From: Tubiluchus corallicola
Taxonomy: Eukaryota > Priapulida > Priapulimorpha > Priapulimorphida > Tubiluchidae
Assembly (NCBI GenBank): GCA_030141605.1
Contig: JAQGDQ010000001.1
Coordinates: 496,001 to 560,000 of the forward strand
DNA length: 64,000 nucleotides
Direction: 5' to 3'
Shown here: positions 59,601 through 64,000 of the stretch, one piece after another
How positions within the stretch are numbered: position 1 is the first letter of the stretch
Layout of the letters: each line of letters begins with the position of its first letter
Made by a program: the position numbers and the translations under genes
The notes under the pieces: generated by a model
The model's database searches: none
Told to the model about the DNA's origin: nothing
What the model saw: only the letters and a program-made list of their open reading frames with translations

Positions 59601-62600
59601 GACAAAACTAATGTTTAAGAACTAGCAAAAACAAAAAAATAAAAATAAAAATAAAAATTCGAGTTCGCTACTTATGTAACTTTCATTACCAACTGTGTGC
59701 TATGCGGATAAGAATTCTGAACTGTCCTTGATTGGCTGCTTACTCATCAAGTCAGTAAATGTGTAAGTTGTTTCAGCTCCAAAAAAATTTAAGTTCAGTA
59801 ATAAATGATTAGAATCAGCAACCAACTAATCTATATACAAAAATACCTGTATTCAAAAACTCCTTGCAAAAAAGAGTACTTCAGCTGCGGCTTTGACGCA
59901 AAAGTGTCTAACACCTCATTCACATGGTCAGGAAAGGATGACAGAATTAACTGAGCTGTTTGTTTATTATCTATTTTCAGAAGTGTCTAAAATTAAAACG
60001 GAATTTGTAATAACAGAGGCTATACTAGGTATAATAGTACGATTGAAAAAAAATTAATATCTTTTCACTTTACAACTTTGCACATAAGTTCAGCAATACG
60101 GCTATAAATCAGCTTCGAGAATAACGTGACTACCTTGTGTCAAAGTCAGTAAAACACAATTAAAATTTTCTAACTCATTACTCAGATTAAACTGGTTTAT
60201 AAAGTTTAAAAAAAATACATATATTCAGTGTAAAACAAAGAAAGATAATAACTTAATTTAACGCATAGCTAATTTATAGCCATTTTTTATGTTAAAATGT
60301 GCACACTTTGCCCTTTAGAATGCACTTAATGAGGACTAGATAAGAAGTATTCTGGACTTACACATAACTATTGTAAAATATGCAGAAAAGTTGACCACTG
60401 AAAAATATTAACCACTAAACTGGATACGCCTAAAGATACATTGTAAAATAAAACAGCTGTATTAAAATACATTTCAGATCAGTTGGAGAGCTTTCTGATC
60501 ATTCACTTCTTAAGAAAAACAAATTAGCACCACTAGTTTTTTATTGATAAAACAAAAACAAACATTTTACCTCTATATTTGAAAAAGTTTCTTTCTGCAC
60601 CAGTTCTTTCTCTTTATCAGTATAACCACCCATGGACACAACATGTTCAACAAAATGAAAAACTTGCAATTGCCGTGATGTGTCCTTCAAATAGCACCGC
60701 AACATCTTGTCATACTCCCGACGTTTGTCGTACATCAGCTCACAAACGCGATAGCTAAAATACATAATCATGCAGCAATCAATGGGTTACAGCCACTACT
60801 ACATGGAATAAGTGTGATAAGAATGCCATTAGAGAAGTATATTTCCGGTGGCTATAGCAGTCTTAAACTCACAGAATGATGTTTTTGACCTATTGATGCA
60901 TGACCAATCTAGCATGACTGAATATTAAACTCTAGTCAGAAACTTAGTGCAAGTTAATAGCAAATGTCCATGCTCACATGTGGTTATAACTTTTGAAAAT
61001 TGTTAAGTATTATGTAATATATGACAAGTTACAAAAATGTTAATTTGTTATAATTATGACACAGCACTTCATATAATTCATTTTAATCACCAAATGGCAA
61101 CCATGAAACGTAAAAATGAAAATGATAAGCAAAAAAAAGATACAGATACATTTGGAAAAAATGAATTAAAACAAATAAAAGTATTAAAATTAAAATATTC
61201 TTAATTACAATTCAGCTGTTTCTGCAAGTGCAAGAAGTTTTTCCTCATCAAACTGCTGAATCCCGGCAGCATGTAGTAGTTCTAGCAGAGCTTGCTCACG
61301 CTCTTCATGTCTACTTTCATCAGCAGGATTAGATAGATACTCAAGCACCTGGTGAAAAACAGGATGATTTGAAAAAAATACAGGGAAGTAGAAGAGACAA
61401 AAAACAAGCAAGAGAAGTCAGACAAAATCCAGCAAGTACAGACAAGACTGAAAGTTCTGATTATTCTACTTAACATTACAAATTAATGATTTATCATGAG
61501 CAGCACAGTTACAATGCAGCAGAATTTAGTACAATGCCTTGTACATTACATGTTCACAATCTTTTTTGCAACTTAAAGGTAATAAACTCATTGCAAGTGT
61601 ACTTATACTATAATGTACGCATAACTTATTGCTGTCAATAGTGTATGTGATAATGATAAAACTGAAGCAAAATGCAAAAAAATATTGTGACCTTCTTACC
61701 TGTTCAAAAAGTAGTCGACTGACAAAGATAGTATTTCCTGATTTTGCCATCTGCCTAGCCAGAAATGTAAAAAGTGCTCCAACTTGAGTAGGCTACAAAG
61801 TACAATTGAACAGCATGACAGGAATCCAGAACCTTTTTCAAAATGCATTAGCAAATTTATATATTCTAAGCATCACCAAAGAAATTTACAAATTTAAACA
61901 TAAAGCCAAAGTATAAAATTGGCAACTCTCCTACAAGGAAACGTGTTATATAGCAGGTGCTACTAGTGTTACATTATGCATCTATGCATGTAATTAAAAA
62001 TGTAACTATAGTAAAAACACATACCGACAAAAAAGAGTCACACCATTATCATAATATCATAAAAGAATCATCAGCAGAAATAAATTTTGATTGTCAGCTT
62101 TTCATTTAATCTGTGACAAAATACTTACACTTGCAGGTTTCATTATGTCTTTAATCTATACAGTCATAAAATGCAGCAGACAACTACACACAAAAATAAT
62201 AGTGCCCCTAGGAAATGAGCAGCTAGACAACTACACAAGCAGATAAATGGACACATGAGAACAGCATACCTGATGCTGCACATAATGATGTGCAACTATG
62301 TTTCTACTTAATTGCTAGGAAATTTTTCCTTTTTAGGATGTTTTTTCTTGCCATTTTTGCCAGTTATTTAAGCCATAAGCTGGTCTGGTTTGCATTATAA
62401 ATGACTGTTGACTTTCTCAAGTTTTATTTTGTAATAAAAATACTGTTTTGCACAAATACCGTGATTTTACATTAAATAACACATAGGCTAGCAGACCATG
62501 CACTTAGTTGTCAGATGACGCAAGTGGAATGCTTCATTTAATCATAAAACCTTTACTGTGCCGGCATAGTAAATAAGGCTAGGTTTAAAAAACAGCACGT

Positions 62601-63786
62601 TTCTCACCCAAGCAGAGCTAATTGTATCCAGAGTTTTGCGCAAGCAGGCATTTAAATAATCATAAATAAAAACCACGCAAAACTGACACAGTTATTAGCA
62701 GACGTCGTCACGAATGAATCACAGCAGAGGTAGAGAAAAGCAAGCTGGAGGTGGTTTTACACAAAAATTTATTGCATGGATAATGCTGCCTTAATCCTAG
62801 AAATAGCAGAGTTTAAACACCATGAATTTACTCTTTTGTGATAAAATAGTTGTTTAACAGCAGCACTCATTAAAAAACTTGTGCCCGTTTTAAGAGAAAG
62901 TATTCTTTTCATCATCTGACAAATAGGCTTCATTTTGTTTTGCACAGGCATTTAAACAACTGAAACCAGGGTACAATGAGACTACAGCAATCAAATTTTA
63001 ATGGCCCTTAAAACTTGTTCTAGGCAGTTTATACTGTACTAAAATTTCCTAAGCAAAGATCACTTTTATTTCGCTCATTTAAAAGAGTATTGAAGTGCAG
63101 TAAACATAGGAAATAGATCCAGAACATGTGGAAAATTTTTCCAGGACTGCAGTCAGCAGCTACGGAAATTTCTCTAAACATTGCAGAAAAAGATCTATTA
63201 TTAAATGAGTCTGTCAGTGATCCCACACCCTCCTTTTACTCTGTTGTCTTACTGCCTCATTGAGTTTTTTTTGGTACACAGATACACACCCGGTTTGCAT
63301 ACATGCTTCATGAACAGTTAACGGAACTTACAGAAAACTCTGTACTGTTGACCATAATTTGTAGTAAGATATCTACAATGCGTTGCTTCTGTTGTTGCCC
63401 ATCTTCCGTATTAAATTCCGGTTCATCAAAAGCTAAAGACAATGCATTAAGAAACTCGTGTGCACTGTAGTGCAACAGAGTACGAAGATAAGGATAAACA
63501 GGTTCACCTAAAAAGCAACAATAAGTAGTCATGAAGCAGAAACTGCAAGTATTTGTTGTTAAAACTATGTAGTGAGCCAGCCAGTATCATCCATGCAACA
63601 TTTGTTTAGAGTTTTGTATATTAAATTAGATTAAATCTGCTAACTACAGTCATTTACTAAAGATCTGTACCTTCAGGCTTATTTGTGTGCAAGCAAGTCA
63701 AGGTTTTTATCACAGTCATCTTCACTTGTAAAACCATGAACTCAGGAATTACTCCTGTGGGGTAAGCACGTCCTGCGAGGCAGCAG
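53484..63786 (-). CDS. VPS8: VPS8, CORVET complex subunit, 3' half with RING-H2 domain
   Basis: Sixteen exons on the minus strand: 63671-63786, 63332-63507, 61700-61792, 61209-61348, 60571-60754, 59847-59986, 59405-59549, 58706-58795, 58389-58559, 58050-58131, 57743-57825, 57046-57126, 56334-56500, 55817-56000, 55190-55258 and 53484-53616. All junctions are GT-AG and keep phase. The chain follows animal VPS8: CCLAGRAYPTGVIPEF, EPVYPYLRTLLHYSAHEFLN, QRIVDILLQIM, QVGALFTFLARQ, CELMYDKRREYDKML, AVAYLLEKSGDMTGAF, GKLGEI..LVLGMLESFNYE, a RING-H2 (CSLC...CFHSYHAPC...CWHC), and the tail EDFQLKLNVPPLEN. VPS8 is the Rab5-side subunit of the CORVET tether and acts in early endosome fusion. The N-terminal beta-propeller lies outside the window. 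An extra base in the last exon breaks the frame near 53580. Confidence 0.95.
54609..55005. mobile_element. TTCGAA-rich MITE-like element in a VPS8 intron
   Basis: The left end AGGGATGAGCAATATC and the reverse-complemented right end GGGGTGAACATTGAAC are similar, and both continue to AGCTTGAAC. The interior is full of GAATTCGAATC/TTCGAAC words. Non-autonomous hAT-like elements often look like this. No clear target duplication was found. Confidence 0.45.
55190..55258 (-). CDS. VPS8: VPS8 exon 15 of the window
   Basis: NQPDHMQQQALHHLRKTQKK then VSR, 23 codons. Donor GTAAGT, phase 0. Confidence 0.9.
55817..56000 (-). CDS. VPS8: VPS8 exon 14 of the window, RING second half
   Basis: CFHSYHAPCLKSMCSYV, then YECWHCSRKP, giving the remaining RING ligands. 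Ends DVVPTRAK. Donor GTATGT. Confidence 0.95.
56334..56500 (-). CDS. VPS8: VPS8 exon 13 of the window, RING first half
   Basis: TLLKTTNNLLHQDLHGHLFN, then EECSLCHKLL with the first Cys pair of the RING-H2. Donor GTAAGT. Confidence 0.95.
57046..57126 (-). CDS. VPS8: VPS8 exon 12 of the window
   Basis: DPTYNMGKLGEIKELVLGML then ESFNYEK, 27 codons. Confidence 0.95.
57743..57825 (-). CDS. VPS8: VPS8 exon 11 of the window
   Basis: FKEVTRHVLNSMLGHVSASV, then ILQRIIE. Donor GTATAT, phase 0. Confidence 0.93.
58050..58131 (-). CDS. VPS8: VPS8 exon 10 of the window
   Basis: AIWFSVLEVLMEPQRALKQQ, then LSAEDLE. The frame demands the GTTGGT donor at 58049, not the stronger GTAAGA four bases on. Confidence 0.9.
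58389..58559 (-). CDS. VPS8: VPS8 exon 9 of the window
   Basis: 57 codons starting CLREKVKSLQ and ending TKVNEKERE. The donor is GTTGGT, less usual, but required to join to AIWFSVLEVL. Confidence 0.9.
58706..58795 (-). CDS. VPS8: VPS8 exon 8 of the window
   Basis: ICRQYKCMDAVAYLLEKSGD, then MTGAFNILLD. 30 codons. Donor GTGTGT. Confidence 0.94.
59405..59549 (-). CDS. VPS8: VPS8 exon 7 of the window
   Basis: MESYLELMCQFYPAEVCSHL, then STEGYKTDQALQ. Donor GTGAAT, phase 0. Confidence 0.94.
59847..59986 (-). CDS. VPS8: VPS8 exon 6 of the window
   Basis: TLLKIDNKQTAQLILSSFPD, then QLKYSFLQGVFEY. Donor GTATTT, Arg codon split AG|G. Confidence 0.93.
60571..60754 (-). CDS. VPS8: VPS8 exon 5 of the window
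   Basis: YRVCELMYDKRREYDKMLRC, then YLKDTSRQLQVFHFVEHVVS. Acceptor TGTATTTTAG, donor GTAAAA. Confidence 0.95.
61209..61348 (-). CDS. VPS8: VPS8 exon 4 of the window
   Basis: VLEYLSNPADESRHEEREQA, LLELLHAAGIQQFDEEKL. Donor GTAATT, codon split TT|C giving Phe. Confidence 0.94.
61700..61792 (-). CDS. VPS8: VPS8 exon 3 of the window
   Basis: PTQVGALFTFLARQMAKSGN, then IFVSRLLFEQ. 31 codons. Donor GTAAGA. Confidence 0.95.
61793..63331. other. Large VPS8 intron
   Basis: 1.5 kb with no supported exon. Two minus-strand frames of about 60 codons lie within it, with no domain that I recognise. Confidence 0.6.
63332..63507 (-). CDS. VPS8: VPS8 exon 2 of the window
   Basis: EPVYPYLRTLLHYSAHEFLN and QQKQRIVDILLQIM. 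Donor GTAAGT, phase 0. Confidence 0.96.
63671..63786 (-). CDS. VPS8: VPS8 exon 1 of the window
   Basis: CCLAGRAYPTGVIPEFMVLQ, then TVIKTLTCLHTNKPE. Acceptor CTTATTTCACAG, donor GTACAG, phase 1 at its end. Confidence 0.93.
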
Positions 63787-64000
63787 CTGTGAAATAAGAA
63801 ACGTTAACATTTAATATATATATATATCTACATACTCATATCATATATACATATGATATATATATACTCATTATCACACATGAATAAAAAAGTGTCTGTA
63901 AAAATAACTAATTAAGGAGTGAACATATAATAAAACTTAGCATACCTAATATAAACGAGAACAGTGTTTCCCAAATGTATAATATTATCATTTAAAGATT
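63787..64000. other. VPS8 intron running off the window
   Basis: AT-rich, with a TA-rich palindromic patch near 63810-63870. No exon. Confidence 0.6.

Overview
The window is a piece of an intron-rich, AT-rich invertebrate animal genome. The evidence is split genes with GT-AG introns, poly(A) signals, long simple repeats, and fossils of CR1/Jockey-like LINEs, hAT-like elements and probable tRNA-derived SINEs. I see no bacterial or viral gene organisation. The phylum cannot be fixed from sequence alone; a marine invertebrate is a guess.

Region 1-38 kb is gene-poor. It holds one confident gene, a single-exon class A GPCR on the minus strand (6700-7926). The rest is repeat debris: a hAT-type non-autonomous element with a perfect 8-bp target duplication (122-659), two reverse-transcriptase fossils (790-1460 plus; 13.9-14.94 kb minus), a CAC-rich minisatellite (16.8-17.65 kb), a GC-rich block (18.06-18.54 kb), tRNA-like SINE fragments, a tandem repeat near 27.2-27.6 kb, and a LINE-like 3' end with a 23-bp hairpin near 31 kb.

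Region 38.3-40.5 kb holds a small minus-strand gene that no single open frame shows whole. It has a TATA box, a non-coding first exon, a 16-codon exon that supplies the start and most of a signal peptide, and a large exon coding an acidic then extremely Arg/Lys-rich tail. It looks secreted or ER-routed and I recognise no family.

Region 42-52.4 kb (plus strand) is the 3' half of CASK (LIN-2), the MAGUK scaffold. I could place 11 exons: the pre-PDZ linker, PDZ, SH3, hook and guanylate-kinase domains, and the stop. The L27 and CaMK-like exons were not found. One intron carries a 967-bp inverted-repeat element whose outer end contains a degenerate hammerhead-ribozyme-like core, as expected for a Penelope-like element.

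Region 53.3-64 kb (minus strand) is the 3' half of VPS8, a CORVET tethering subunit, in 16 exons ending with a RING-H2 domain and the conserved C-terminal tail. The last exon has an apparent one-base insertion that breaks the reading frame. CASK and VPS8 converge tail to tail about 1 kb apart, and a 28-nt perfect inverted copy of VPS8 last-exon sequence lies between them.
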